Positions 26,534 to 34,974 of a stretch of 64,000 nucleotides of DNA are shown piece by piece. Position 1 is the stretch's first letter; each line of letters begins with the position of its first letter. A model generated the notes under the pieces. That model saw only the letters and a program-made list of their open reading frames with translations, was not told where the DNA came from and did not search any database. Source of the DNA: Micromonospora sp. C28SCA-DRY-2 (GTDB lineage Bacteria; Actinomycetota; Actinomycetes; Mycobacteriales; Micromonosporaceae); assembly GCF_030519475.1 (NCBI RefSeq), contig NZ_JAUMKD010000009.1:1-64000 (forward strand), written 5' to 3'. A program made the position numbers and the translations under genes.

Positions 26534-26549
26534 CGGCTCGACATCCGGC

Positions 26550-26600
26550 CACGGCCGGTGTGCCCGGGGTGAACTCCCGGCACACCGGCCGTGTTCGTTT
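26550..26600 (+). terminator. Rho-independent terminator of the 2-oxoacid dehydrogenase operon
   Basis: A perfect 15-bp stem (CACGGCCGGTGTGCC at 26550-26564, complement at 26579-26593) is followed directly by TTCGTTT. It has the clearest T-rich tail of the GC-rich hairpins in this part of the window. Confidence 0.85.
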
Positions 26601-26668
26601 GGAGGACGAGAAACGTCGGTGAGATGACCCCTTCACCTTTGATTGTTCGGCAGGTGTCTCAGCTCACC

Positions 26669-26675
26669 TAATAAT
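26669..26675 (+). promoter_or_regulatory. AT-rich -10-like element before the 45-residue gene
   Basis: TAATAAT is a striking AT island 80 bp upstream of the small gene and suits a -10 element. No -35 at canonical spacing is convincing (TTGATT at 26639 is too far), so an alternative sigma factor is possible. Confidence 0.4.
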
Positions 26676-26755
26676 CGATGGAAGTTGCCCGCGTTCTGCG
26701 GTTCAATGGAGACATCGACGGGCTGACAACCGAATAGCCAGGAGGAGACACCACC

Positions 26756-26893
26756 ATGAGCATGATCGAGCGAATCCGGAACCGCCGCGACGCCAACCGC
26801 CGGGCCCGTGCCATCGAGCACGCGCTGCGCTCGGCCAACTCGCCCGCGGTCCGCGACGAGATCCTCGCCATCGCCCAGCGTCACATGAGCTGA
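26756..26893 (+). CDS. 45-residue basic small protein
   Basis: MSMIERIRNRRDANRRARAI...RHMS, 45 residues, strongly basic in the first half and helix-forming throughout (EHALRSANSPAVRDEILAIAQ). AGGAGGAGA sits 7 nt upstream of the ATG, one of the best ribosome sites in the window, and the gene has its own terminator at 26925. The Arg-rich amphipathic N-terminal half could bind nucleic acid or acidic lipids. No homologue family is recognised from sequence alone; expression seems likely to be high given the signals. Confidence 0.75.
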   Translation: MSMIERIRNRRDANRRARAIEHALRSANSPAVRDEILAIAQRHMS

Positions 26894-26924
26894 CGCTCCA
26901 CAACTTTCCTCACCTCCTCCAGAT

Positions 26925-26959
26925 CGACGACCCGCCCGGTCCACCCGGGCGGGTCGTCG
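26925..26959 (+). terminator. Terminator after the 45-residue gene
   Basis: A perfect 15-bp stem (CGACGACCCGCCCGG and complement) with loop TCCAC is followed by GCGTTTC, 31 bp after the stop. The remaining ~280 bp to the next gene show only its ribosome site and no further feature. Confidence 0.8.
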
Positions 26960-27240
26960 GCGTTTCACAGCCCTCGGCACCGGGATTCCACCTCGCCGCA
27001 GCGCCCGGTACGGTGGGGCTCGGTCGTCACCCGCCGACCCGGACCGGGTCGGGCCGATAGAAGCTGCTCGACACCATCCGGCGACGCGGAGTGACGACCG
27101 AGTGCTCCCCGGGCGCCCCCGGGCCGCCACCGGATACGGTGCGGGGAGCCGGCACGGCCGGTACCGCCGGCGACGCCGGCAGCCCTGCCGAGCAGACCGA
27201 TCGGCACCGGCGGCCGACATGTGATGGAGGAGGCGCACGC

Positions 27241-29898
27241 ATGACGTCCGAGGGCCCGCACCACCCCGGCCAGGAGCCGGACGAGGTGTCGCCGGGCGCC
27301 GGCGGACCGGCGCCGTACGGCGACCGACCGGCGCAGCAGCACACCGGCTACGGCGTGCCCACGCCCGACCTGGGCTGGGCGCCACCGCCCCCCGCGCAGC
27401 CGGGTCCACCCGCTCCGGCCTGGGCCGCGGCCCAGGACCAGCCGCCGCACGCCCGGGGCACGGCCACCCCGCCGCAGCCGGGCGAGCCGGGCGCGTGGAA
27501 CCCGCCCGGCGACGGGCCACCGGCCTGGCTCGCCCAGGGCGAGCAGCCCGGCCAGCAGCCGTGGGCCGCCGGCGGCTCCGCCGAGCAGCCCGGCTGGGCG
27601 CAGGATGAGCAGTCGGCCCCGGCCTGGGCGCAGCAGCCCCCGGTCCGGGGCGCCGCCCAGGTGCCGTCCGCCGCCCCCGACGCCTGGCCCGCCCAGAACG
27701 GCGGCGCCACCGGCCCGGACCCGGCCACCTCGGGCCGCTGGAGCAACGAGCGGCCGGAGCAGTCCGGCGGTTGGGCCGCCGGGCAGCAGGACGACCCGCC
27801 GCGCCAGCCCGACTGGGCCGCCGGGCCGCAGCAGGACGACTCGGCCCGCTCCGGCGGCTGGGGTGCCGCCGCGCAGGACGAGCCGCCCGCCTGGGCGCCG
27901 GCCGAGCAGCCCGCCGCCCGGGGTGCCGCCCAGGTGCCGCAGGCCGCGCCGGCCTGGGGCGGCCAGGAGGAGCCGGCCGCCCCGGGTGGCTGGAACAACG
28001 AGCGGCCGGAGCAGTCCGGCGGTTGGGCCGCCGGGCAGCAGGACGACCCGCCGCGCCAGCCCGACTGGGCCGCCGGGCCGCAGCAGGACGACCCGGCCCG
28101 CTCCGGCGGCTGGGCCGCGCGGCAGGACGACCAGCCGCGGCAGGCCGACTGGGCCACCCCCGACGACCGGTCAGCGGTCGGCTGGGACGCCCCCGCCGAG
28201 CAGCGCCCGGGCGGCGCCTGGGGTGGACCGGCCGACGACCCGGCCCGTGACGAGCCCGGCGCCTGGGGCGCCACCGCCGCGCCGCAGCCGGCCGACCGGC
28301 CGGAGGAGAACGGTTGGACGCCGGCCGAGCCGGCCGCCGCGCCACCGGCCCGGGCCAGCGCGTCCGTGCCCGGCGACGGCGGCCCGCCGGCCTGGTCGCC
28401 GGCCGCCGGTGGCCAGTCGCCACAGTGGAACGGTGCCGAGCGCGCCCTCGCGGACGCGGAGCCCTGGGACGCCGCCGAGGCGTGGGGCCGCGCCGAGGCC
28501 GAGCCGGCCCGGGCCGACCACGACCGGGAGGCCGACCGGGCCGAGCAGGCCCCCATCTACCAGCCCGCTCCGGGGCCGGGCATCTCGCCGGCCAACGCGG
28601 TGCCGCTGCCCCCGCAGGAGCAGCGGGTGCCGGGCGCCAGCCTGGCCGCCGCGCCGCCGGCCGACTACACCCCGCCCGCCCAGTTCGCGCCGGAGCAGCC
28701 GGCGTACGCCGAGCAGTCCGCCCGCGAGGGTGGCGCGCCGGCGTACGAGCGGGAGCAGCCGGGCTGGGCGCCGGCCGGATCGCGGCACGACGAGCCGCAG
28801 TCCCCGGCCGGTCCGGTGGTGCCCGCCCCGCGTACCTCCCCGGAGGGCGCCGAGCCGGCCGCCGGCAGCGTCTCGGCGAGTGCCGCCGTGCCGCTGGCCA
28901 GCCGGGTGATGCCCCCGACCGACCAGGCGTTGCGACCGGCCGGCACGCCCGCGCCGCAGCCGCGGGTGTACGGGCGGCCGGCCCGCCCGGAGCCGGCGGA
29001 CGAGCCCGAGCCGGCCGAGCAGGACCCGATGCGTGCCGAGCACGCCCCGCCGCGGTTCGACCCGGCGCCGGAGCCCCGCTTCGACGACCGCGCGCCCGGC
29101 GGGCCCAACGGCTTCGACGACCGGGCGGCAGCCGGCCCGAACGGCTTCGACGACCGCGCGCCGGGCGGGCCCAACGGCTTCGCCGGGGCCGCCCCGGTCG
29201 CGCCGGCCTCGCCGGCGCCGCCGCCGGCGTTCCCGCCGGGGGTGCCCTCCTTCGTCGACGCGCCGCAACAGAACCGGCCGGTCAACGGGGTGCGGCCGCA
29301 CGCCGGCGACCGCCCGGCCGACCAGTTCGGCGGCCCGGCCGACCCCTTCGGCGGTCCGGCCGCCGGTGGCCCCGCCGTCGGCGGTGCTCCGGTGGGCGCT
29401 GCCGTGCCCGGTTACGGTCCCGCCCCCGACCCGGCTCCGGGCGGTGGCTTCCCGCCGCCGTTCCCGCCGCCGGCGCAGCACCCGACCGGCCCGGCCCCCT
29501 GGGAGCAGCAGCAGCCGGCGGAGCAGAACCGGTTCGACTCGTTCAAGCCGGAGGCGGAGCCGAAAACCGAGGCGCCCACCCCCAAGGTGCGCAACGGCCG
29601 GGTGCTCGCCGCCGTGCTGGTCGCCGCCGTGCTGATCCTGGCCGTGCCGCTGGGTCTGCTGATGCTGCTCGGCAAGGTCGGGGGCTCCGACACGCCGGCG
29701 TTCGACCCGGCGGTCGGGACCTGCGTCAAGAAGTCCGGCGACGGCGCCGCCGCCGCGGACTGCGGCGAGGCGGGCGCGTTCACCGTGGTCTCCAAGGTGG
29801 ACGCCAAGGAGAAGTGCGCCGACCCGGCGCAGCCGCACGTGGTGCTCGCCGGTGAGGGACCCAACCGGGTGATCTGCCTGAAGCCGGCCGGGCAGTAA
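27241..29898 (+). CDS. Long low-complexity protein with C-terminal membrane anchor and LppU-like outer domain
   Basis: 885 residues. Residues 1 to about 780 are disordered, rich in Pro, Ala, Gly, Gln, Glu and regularly spaced Trp (motifs such as SGGWAAGQQDDP and RQPDWAAG), with an internal near-identical duplication. One transmembrane helix follows (VLAAVLVAAVLILAVPLGLLMLLG, about 796-820). The last ~65 residues lie outside and contain four Cys (VGTCVKKSG...DCGEAG...EKCADP...VICLKP), similar to small LppU-type actinobacterial domains. The topology predicts a huge cytoplasmic disordered region tied to a small outer domain. The ATG at 27241 has GGAGGAGG upstream. Function unknown; scaffold or envelope-sensing roles are guesses. 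Confidence 0.8.
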   Translation: MTSEGPHHPGQEPDEVSPGAGGPAPYGDRPAQQHTGYGVPTPDLGWAPPPPAQPGPPAPAWAAAQDQPPHARGTATPPQPGEPGAWNPPGDGPPAWLAQGEQPGQQPWAAGGSAEQPGWAQDEQSAPAWAQQPPVRGAAQVPSAAPDAWPAQNGGATGPDPATSGRWSNERPEQSGGWAAGQQDDPPRQPDWAAGPQQDDSARSGGWGAAAQDEPPAWAPAEQPAARGAAQVPQAAPAWGGQEEPAAPGGWNNERPEQSGGWAAGQQDDPPRQPDWAAGPQQDDPARSGGWAARQDDQPRQADWATPDDRSAVGWDAPAEQRPGGAWGGPADDPARDEPGAWGATAAPQPADRPEENGWTPAEPAAAPPARASASVPGDGGPPAWSPAAGGQSPQWNGAERALADAEPWDAAEAWGRAEAEPARADHDREADRAEQAPIYQPAPGPGISPANAVPLPPQEQRVPGASLAAAPPADYTPPAQFAPEQPAYAEQSAREGGAPAYEREQPGWAPAGSRHDEPQSPAGPVVPAPRTSPEGAEPAAGSVSASAAVPLASRVMPPTDQALRPAGTPAPQPRVYGRPARPEPADEPEPAEQDPMRAEHAPPRFDPAPEPRFDDRAPGGPNGFDDRAAAGPNGFDDRAPGGPNGFAGAAPVAPASPAPPPAFPPGVPSFVDAPQQNRPVNGVRPHAGDRPADQFGGPADPFGGPAAGGPAVGGAPVGAAVPGYGPAPDPAPGGGFPPPFPPPAQHPTGPAPWEQQQPAEQNRFDSFKPEAEPKTEAPTPKVRNGRVLAAVLVAAVLILAVPLGLLMLLGKVGGSDTPAFDPAVGTCVKKSGDGAAAADCGEAGAFTVVSKVDAKEKCADPAQPHVVLAGEGPNRVICLKPAGQ
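27741..28112 (+). repeat. In-gene direct duplication of about 120 bp
   Basis: 27741-27860 and 27993-28112 are identical except for two bases and lie 252 bp (84 codons) apart in the same frame. Conservation at synonymous positions points to recent duplication or gene conversion inside the low-complexity gene. Confidence 0.85.
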
Positions 29899-29912
29899 CC
29901 GCACCAGACGAC

Positions 29913-29944
29913 CGGCGGGGCCACGGGTGACCGTGGCCCCGCCG
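29913..29944 (+). terminator. Terminator after the low-complexity protein gene
   Basis: A perfect 14-bp stem (CGGCGGGGCCACGG and complement) with a GTGA loop lies 14 bp after the stop. Confidence 0.75.
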
Positions 29945-30049
29945 CCGTTGTCCGGCCCGCAGGAGAGCCGGCCGGGGCGGGGCGGATGTGACGGAGCCCG
30001 CCCCGGGGTACCGGCCGGAACGGCGGGTACCGTCCGGCAGACTGGCGAC

Positions 30050-31882
30050 ATGAGCGCACGAGTACGGGCACCGGAGCTGCGCGGCCGGGGCTGGCTGAAC
30101 ACCGGCGGTCGGGAGCTGAAGCTCGCCGACCTGCGCGGCAAGATCGTCGTCGCCGACTTCTGGACTTTCTGCTGCATCAACTGCCTGCACGTACTCGACG
30201 AGCTGCGGCCGCTGGAGGAGAAGTACGGCGACGTGCTCGTGGTGATCGGCGTGCACTCGCCGAAGTTCGAGCACGAGAAGGACGCGGCTGCCCTGGCCGC
30301 GGCCGTCGAGCGGTACGGGGTGCACCACCCGGTGCTCGACGACCCCGAGATGCACACGTGGCAGCAGTACGCGGCCCGGGCCTGGCCGACCCTGTCGGTG
30401 ATCGACCCCGAGGGCTACGTGGTGGCCACCATGGCCGGCGAGGGGCACGCCGAGGGGCTGGCCCGGCTGATCGACGAGCTGATCGCCACCCACGAGGCCA
30501 AGGGCACCCTGCACCGGGGTGACGGCCCGTACGTGCCGCCGGCCGAGCCGGAGACCACGCTGCGGTTCCCGGGCAAGGCCGTGCTGCTGGAGAACGGCAA
30601 CCTGCTGGTGTCGGACTCGGCCCGGCACTCGCTGGCCGAGCTGGCGCCGGACGGCGAGACGCTGGTCCGCCGGATCGGCTCGGGCAGCCGGGGCCGCGCC
30701 GACGGTCCGGCCGAGGCGGCCGGGTTCTCCGAGCCGCAGGGGCTCTGCCTGCTCCCCGCGCACGTCGCCGAGGTGGCCGGCTACGACCTGGTCGTCGCGG
30801 ACACCGTCAACCACCTGCTGCGGGGCGTACGCCTGGCCACCGGCGAGGTGGTCACCGTGGCCGGCACCGGGCGGCAGTGGCGCTCCACCGTCGACGACCA
30901 CGCGCACGACGCGCTCGCCGTCGACCTCTCCTCCCCCTGGGACCTGGCCTGGTACGACGACAAGGTGGTCATCGCGATGGCCGGGATCCACCAGCTCTGG
31001 TGGTTCGACCCGGTGAAGCGGACCGCCGGCATGTACGCGGGCACCACTGTCGAGGCGCTGCGCGACGGCCCGCTGGCGGACGCCTGGATGGCCCAGCCCT
31101 CCGGCCTGTCGGTCTCCGCCGACGGCACCCGGCTCTGGGTCGCCGACAGCGAGACCAGCGCGATCCGGTACGTCGAGGACGGGGTCATGGGCACCGCGGT
31201 CGGGCAGGGTCTCTTCGACTTCGGCCACGTCGACGGGCCGGCCGCGTCGGCGCTGCTCCAGCACCCGCTCGGGGTCTGCGCGCTGCCGGACGGCTCGGTG
31301 CTGATCGCCGACACCTACAACGGCGCGGTGCGCCGCTACGACCCGGCGGGCGACCAGGTCTCCACCGTCGCCGACGGGCTGGCCGAGCCGAGCGACCTGG
31401 TGCTCACCCCGGCCGGCGAGGTGCTGGTGGTGGAGTCCGCCGCGCACCGGCTCACCCGGCTGGCCCCGGGTGCGCTCTCCGCGGCCGGGGCGAGCACCGT
31501 GGCCGGCCCCCGGCACCGCGCCGAGCGGAAGCCGACCGACGTCGGGGCCGGCGAGCTGACGCTGGACGTCATCTTCACCCCGGCGCCAGGGCAGAAGCTG
31601 GACGAGACGTACGGCCCGTCCACCCGGCTGGTGGTCTCCGCGTCCCCGCCGGAGCTGCTGGTCGAGGGGGCGGGCACCGGCACCGAGCTGTCCCGCCGGC
31701 TGGTGGTCAACGGCGACGTCGCCGGCGGCGTGCTCCAGGTGACCGCCCAGGCGGCGACCTGCGACGCGGACGTCGAGCACGCGGCCTGCCACCTGACCCG
31801 GCAGGACTGGGGCGTGCCGGTGCGGGTGGTCGACGGCGGCGCGGCCCGGCTGCCGCTGGTGCTGCGCGGGCTGGACGCCTGA
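30050..31882 (+). CDS. Thioredoxin-like/NHL-repeat protein (NHLRC2-like)
   Basis: 610 residues. An N-terminal thioredoxin fold (about 1-150) has the unusual active-site string DFWTFCCINCLHVLDEL, in which CCINC replaces CxxC; this is the hallmark of the NHLRC2-like family. It is followed by a six-bladed NHL beta-propeller (about 165-480; blades such as NGNLLVSDSARHSLAEL, DLVVADTVNHLLRGV, LIADTYNGAVRRYDP) and a C-terminal beta-sandwich. There is no signal peptide, so it is cytoplasmic. The family is conserved but its substrate is unknown; a redox or scaffolding role is likely. The ATG at 30050 follows CAGACT by 6 nt, a possible leaderless start. Confidence 0.88.
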   Translation: MSARVRAPELRGRGWLNTGGRELKLADLRGKIVVADFWTFCCINCLHVLDELRPLEEKYGDVLVVIGVHSPKFEHEKDAAALAAAVERYGVHHPVLDDPEMHTWQQYAARAWPTLSVIDPEGYVVATMAGEGHAEGLARLIDELIATHEAKGTLHRGDGPYVPPAEPETTLRFPGKAVLLENGNLLVSDSARHSLAELAPDGETLVRRIGSGSRGRADGPAEAAGFSEPQGLCLLPAHVAEVAGYDLVVADTVNHLLRGVRLATGEVVTVAGTGRQWRSTVDDHAHDALAVDLSSPWDLAWYDDKVVIAMAGIHQLWWFDPVKRTAGMYAGTTVEALRDGPLADAWMAQPSGLSVSADGTRLWVADSETSAIRYVEDGVMGTAVGQGLFDFGHVDGPAASALLQHPLGVCALPDGSVLIADTYNGAVRRYDPAGDQVSTVADGLAEPSDLVLTPAGEVLVVESAAHRLTRLAPGALSAAGASTVAGPRHRAERKPTDVGAGELTLDVIFTPAPGQKLDETYGPSTRLVVSASPPELLVEGAGTGTELSRRLVVNGDVAGGVLQVTAQAATCDADVEHAACHLTRQDWGVPVRVVDGGAARLPLVLRGLDA

Positions 31883-31897
31883 GGCGGTCCGCGCCGG

Positions 31898-32650
31898 CTA
31901 CCCGGCGAACGGCGTGGGCGGGACGCCGGCGTCGATCAGTGCGGCGCGGACCAGCTCGGCGGCGGCCACCGCGCCGGGGCTGTCGCCGTGCAGGCAGATC
32001 GACTCCACCTGGCACGGGATCACGCTGCCGTCGACAGCGACCACTGTCCGCTCGGTGGCCATCCGGACGGCCCGGGCGGCCACCTCCTCCGGGTCGGTGA
32101 CCAGCGCGCCGAACGCGGTGCGCGGCACCAGTTGCCCGTTGGGCAGGTAGCCCCGGTCGGCGAAGCCCTCGGCCACCACCCGCAGGCCGGCGCCGACCGC
32201 GAGCTGGGCGAGCACCGAGCCGGGCGCGCAGAGCACCGGCAGCTCGTGGTCGTACTCGCCGACGGCGGCGACCACCGCCGCGGCCTGGGACTCGTCGCGG
32301 GCCGCGGCGTGGTAGAGCGCGCCGTGCGGCTTGAGGTAGCGCACCCGGCCGCGGAACACCCGGCAGAACGCGTCCAGCGCGCCGAGCTGGTAGATGATCT
32401 CGTCGCGCAGCTCCGTGAAGGCGTACGCGATGTGCCGGCGGCCGAAACCGGCGAGGTCGCGGTAGCCGACCTGGGCGCCGATCGCGACGCCCCGCTGGAT
32501 GGCGGCGGCGCAGACCCGGCGCATGGTGGGCGGGTCGCCGCCGTGGAAGCCGCAGGCGACGTTGGCGGAGGTGACCAGGTTCAGCAGCGCGTCGTCGTCA
32601 CCGAGCCGCCAGATGCCGAAACCCTCGCCGAGGTCAGCGTTGAGGTCCAT
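31898..32650 (-). CDS. pxpA: 5-oxoprolinase subunit PxpA (LamB/YcsF family)
   Basis: A 250-residue subunit of the prokaryotic ATP-dependent 5-oxoprolinase, which opens 5-oxoproline to glutamate. It starts MDLNADLGEGFGIWRLGDDDALLNLVTSANVACGFHGGDP, the diagnostic LamB/YcsF N-terminus with its metal- and substrate-binding Asp/His cluster. Last of three overlapping genes (pxpB-pxpC-pxpA); its start lies 17 bp inside pxpC. It is convergent with the NHL gene only 15 bp away. Confidence 0.95.
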   Translation of the reverse strand: MDLNADLGEGFGIWRLGDDDALLNLVTSANVACGFHGGDPPTMRRVCAAAIQRGVAIGAQVGYRDLAGFGRRHIAYAFTELRDEIIYQLGALDAFCRVFRGRVRYLKPHGALYHAAARDESQAAAVVAAVGEYDHELPVLCAPGSVLAQLAVGAGLRVVAEGFADRGYLPNGQLVPRTAFGALVTDPEEVAARAVRMATERTVVAVDGSVIPCQVESICLHGDSPGAVAAAELVRAALIDAGVPPTPFAG

Positions 32651-33494
32651 GAAATCTCACCGTAGTACCTGGCCGGGCCTGCGCGAGCGGGGTCACGTCG
32701 GCCACCACCCCGACGACCGGGTAGCCGCCGGTGGTCGGGTGGTCGGCGAGGAAGACCAGGGGTTGGCCGTCCGCCGGCACCTGCACCGCGCCGAGGACGA
32801 GCCCTTCGCTGGGCAGTTCCCTGGCCACCGCGCGGGGCAGCGGCGCGCCGGTCAGGCGCGCGCCGACCCGGTTGCTCAGCGGGCTCACCACGTACGCCGT
32901 ACCGAGCAGCCGGTCCAGCGCGTCCGGGGTGAACCAGTCGTGCCGGGGGCCGAGCCGCAGTGCCAGCCACAGCTCGGCCGGGGCCGGCACGCCGACGGTC
33001 AGGTCGACCGGGGCGGGCGGGCCGGACGGGGTGCCCAGCGGCAGCCGGTCGCCGTCGCGCAGCGGTGCCGGGCCGAGCCCGGAGAGGGTGTCGGTGGACC
33101 GGCTGCCGAGCACCGGCTCGACGGCGACCCCGCCGGCGACCGCGAGCCAGTTGCGCAGCCCGTCGGGGGGCGGGGCGATCCGCAGCACCGCGCCCGCCGG
33201 CAGCGACAGCGGGCGGCCCACGTCGCCGGGGCGGCCGTCGACCCGGACGGCGGTGCCGGCGCCGGTCACCGCGACCGTGGTGGCCCGGGGAAACCGCAGC
33301 TCGCAGCCGGTCAGGGTGATCTCCAGGCCGGCCGCGGCCTCCGGGTTGCCGACCAGCCGGTTGGCCAGCCGCAGCGCCGCCGGGTCGAGCGCGCCGGAGC
33401 GGGGTACGCCGAGGTGCGCCCAGCCGGGCCGGCCCAGGTCCTGGACGGTGGTGAGCGCGCCGGCCCGGAGCACCTCGACGGTTGCCGGCCTCAC
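32634..33494 (-). CDS. pxpC: 5-oxoprolinase subunit PxpC
   Basis: A 286-residue cyclophilin-like-fold subunit of the biotin-dependent carboxyltransferase/AHS2 family. It begins RPATVEVLRAGALTTVQDLGRPGWAHLGVPRSGALDPAALRLANRLVGNPEAAAGLEITLTG, the conserved AHS2 signature, and has SNRVGARLTG later. It forms the catalytic unit with PxpB. Its start overlaps the pxpB stop by 4 bp and its end overlaps pxpA by 17 bp, so all three subunits are co-translated. Confidence 0.95.
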   Translation of the reverse strand: MRPATVEVLRAGALTTVQDLGRPGWAHLGVPRSGALDPAALRLANRLVGNPEAAAGLEITLTGCELRFPRATTVAVTGAGTAVRVDGRPGDVGRPLSLPAGAVLRIAPPPDGLRNWLAVAGGVAVEPVLGSRSTDTLSGLGPAPLRDGDRLPLGTPSGPPAPVDLTVGVPAPAELWLALRLGPRHDWFTPDALDRLLGTAYVVSPLSNRVGARLTGAPLPRAVARELPSEGLVLGAVQVPADGQPLVFLADHPTTGGYPVVGVVADVTPLAQARPGTTVRFHGPQR

Positions 33495-34129
33495 CCGGCC
33501 ACCAGGCGTACCTCGGTGCCGGGGGTGAGCCGGGCGGGCGGGTCGGCGTGCACGTCGAAGAGGGTCAGCTCGGTGCGCCCGACCAGCAGCCAGCCGCCCG
33601 GTGAGGCGCTCGGGTAGACGCCGGCGTACGGGCCGGCCAGGGCGACGGAGCCGGCCGGCACCCGGGGGCGCGGGCTGGGCAGCCGGGGCACGGCCAGCCC
33701 GGCCGGCAGCCCGGTCAGGTACGCGAACCCGGGCGCGAAGCCACAGAAGGCCACCCGGAACCGGGTCCGGCGCAGCCGCTGGACCACGGCCGGCACGTCG
33801 ACGCCCCAGTGGCCGGCGACGGCGGGCAGGTCCTGCCCGTCGTACGTCACCGGGATCTCGACCGTGCCGGCGGGGGCCGTGGTGGCGGCCGGTCGCGGCG
33901 TCCAGCCGGCGATCCGGTGGGCGGTGGCGGTCGGGTCCGGCACGCCGTCGAGCAGGACGGTGGTGGCCGCCGGCACGATCTCGGCGGCGGTCAGCTCACC
34001 GCTTTCCCGGCGGCGCCACAGCTCGGCCCGCCACGCCTCGACCAGGTCGGCGACGCCCGGCCCGGCGGCGGCCTCCGGTACGGCGAAGTCGAGCAGCAGG
34101 GCGTGCGCCCCGACGGGTCGGATCCGCAT
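33491..34129 (-). CDS. pxpB: 5-oxoprolinase subunit PxpB (AHS1 family)
   Basis: A 212-residue subunit, first of the pxpBCA operon. AHS1 signatures include EIPVTYDGQDLPAVAGHWGVDVPAVVQRLRRTRFRVAFCGFAPGFAYLTGLP and PAGSVALAGPYAGVYPSASPGGW. The complex clears 5-oxoproline formed spontaneously from glutamine and glutamate. Starts at ATG 34129 (MRIRPVGAHALLLDF). It is divergent from the PAQR gene across 110 bp, with no obvious operator. Confidence 0.94.
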   Translation of the reverse strand: MRIRPVGAHALLLDFAVPEAAAGPGVADLVEAWRAELWRRRESGELTAAEIVPAATTVLLDGVPDPTATAHRIAGWTPRPAATTAPAGTVEIPVTYDGQDLPAVAGHWGVDVPAVVQRLRRTRFRVAFCGFAPGFAYLTGLPAGLAVPRLPSPRPRVPAGSVALAGPYAGVYPSASPGGWLLVGRTELTLFDVHADPPARLTPGTEVRLVAG

Positions 34130-34211
34130 CCGGCCATCCTCGCCGATCGGGCGCGGATCGGGGGAGGGTCCGCGGTCCCGCGGCGGGAGTGACCGGTCGC
34201 ACTACCAACAA

Positions 34212-34239
34212 GTAACCTACGGTGCCGTAACCTATCTAC
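34212..34239 (+). promoter_or_regulatory. Leaderless promoter with repeated GTAACCTA before PAQR gene
   Basis: TAACCT at 34228-34233 lies 6 nt before the GTG start. The octamer GTAACCTA occurs twice (from 34212 and from 34227), 15 bp apart, which could be an activator or repressor site or a duplicated -10. Confidence 0.5.
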
Positions 34240-34917
34240 GTGACCACCTCCGCTCCGCTTCGACTCAAGCCGGTCGACATCGGTAAACCCCGGATGCGCG
34301 GCTGGCTGCACACGTACGCGTTCTTCGTCGCCCTCGTCTGCGGGATCGTGCTCTGCTCGATCGCCGCCACCCGGCCCGGCTGGGCGCCGCTGGTGAGCTG
34401 CCTCGTCTACAGCCTGACGGTCTGCGGGCTCTTCGGCACCAGCGCCCTCTACCACCGTCGAGTGTGGTCGGAGCGCGGCTACCAGATCATGCGCCGGATG
34501 GACCACTCGATGATCTTCGTGTTCATCGCCGGCACCTACACGCCGTTCTGCGTCCTGCTGCTGAACTTCCGACCAGCGGTGATCATGCTGTCGCTGGTCT
34601 GGGGCGGCGCCCTGGCCGGGGTGGCGCTCAAGCTGGTCTGGCCGCACGCGCCCCGCTGGGTCTCCGCGCCGCTCTACCTGGCGCTGGGCTGGGTGGCGGT
34701 CGCCATGCTGCCGGACATCCTGCACTCCGGCGGGGTGGCCGCGCTGGTGCTGCTGATCGTCGGCGGGGCCGTCTACAGCGTCGGCGCCGTCTTCTACGCG
34801 CTGCGCCGGCCCAATCCGTGGCCCAACGTCTTCGGCCACCACGAGTTCTTCCACGCCTGCACGCTGGTCGCCGCGCTCTGCCACCACATCGCCATCTACT
34901 TCGCGCTCTTCGCCTGA
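34240..34917 (+). CDS. Hemolysin III/PAQR family membrane protein (TrhA/YqfA-like)
   Basis: A 225-residue protein with seven predicted membrane helices. Family motifs are GTSALYHRRVW near the end of helix 2, RRMDHSMIFVFIAGTYTPF in helix 3, and the C-terminal HEFFHACTLVAALCHHIAIY. The conserved His and Asp/Ser residues are those that bind zinc in eukaryotic adiponectin-receptor relatives. The bacterial members influence membrane fluidity; haemolysis is not implied. GTG start, leaderless-type promoter. Confidence 0.92.
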   Translation: MTTSAPLRLKPVDIGKPRMRGWLHTYAFFVALVCGIVLCSIAATRPGWAPLVSCLVYSLTVCGLFGTSALYHRRVWSERGYQIMRRMDHSMIFVFIAGTYTPFCVLLLNFRPAVIMLSLVWGGALAGVALKLVWPHAPRWVSAPLYLALGWVAVAMLPDILHSGGVAALVLLIVGGAVYSVGAVFYALRRPNPWPNVFGHHEFFHACTLVAALCHHIAIYFALFA

Positions 34918-34927
34918 CCGACGCGCG

Positions 34928-34959
34928 CCGGGGGCCCCGAGGCGTCGCGGAGCCCCCGG
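34928..34959. terminator. Bidirectional hairpin between convergent genes
   Basis: CCGGGGGC (34928-34935) pairs with GCCCCCGG (34952-34959) between the PAQR gene (+) and the DUF6458 gene (-). Confidence 0.55.
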
Positions 34960-34974
34960 AAGCAGCGGTCGACG

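Noticed and set aside
27741..28112. CRISPR-like repeat array
   Set aside because: Only two copies, 120 bp long, inside a coding frame with no spacers or cas genes.
34240..34917. Haemolysin virulence factor
   Set aside because: The hemolysin III name is historical; the sequence is a seven-helix PAQR-type membrane protein.
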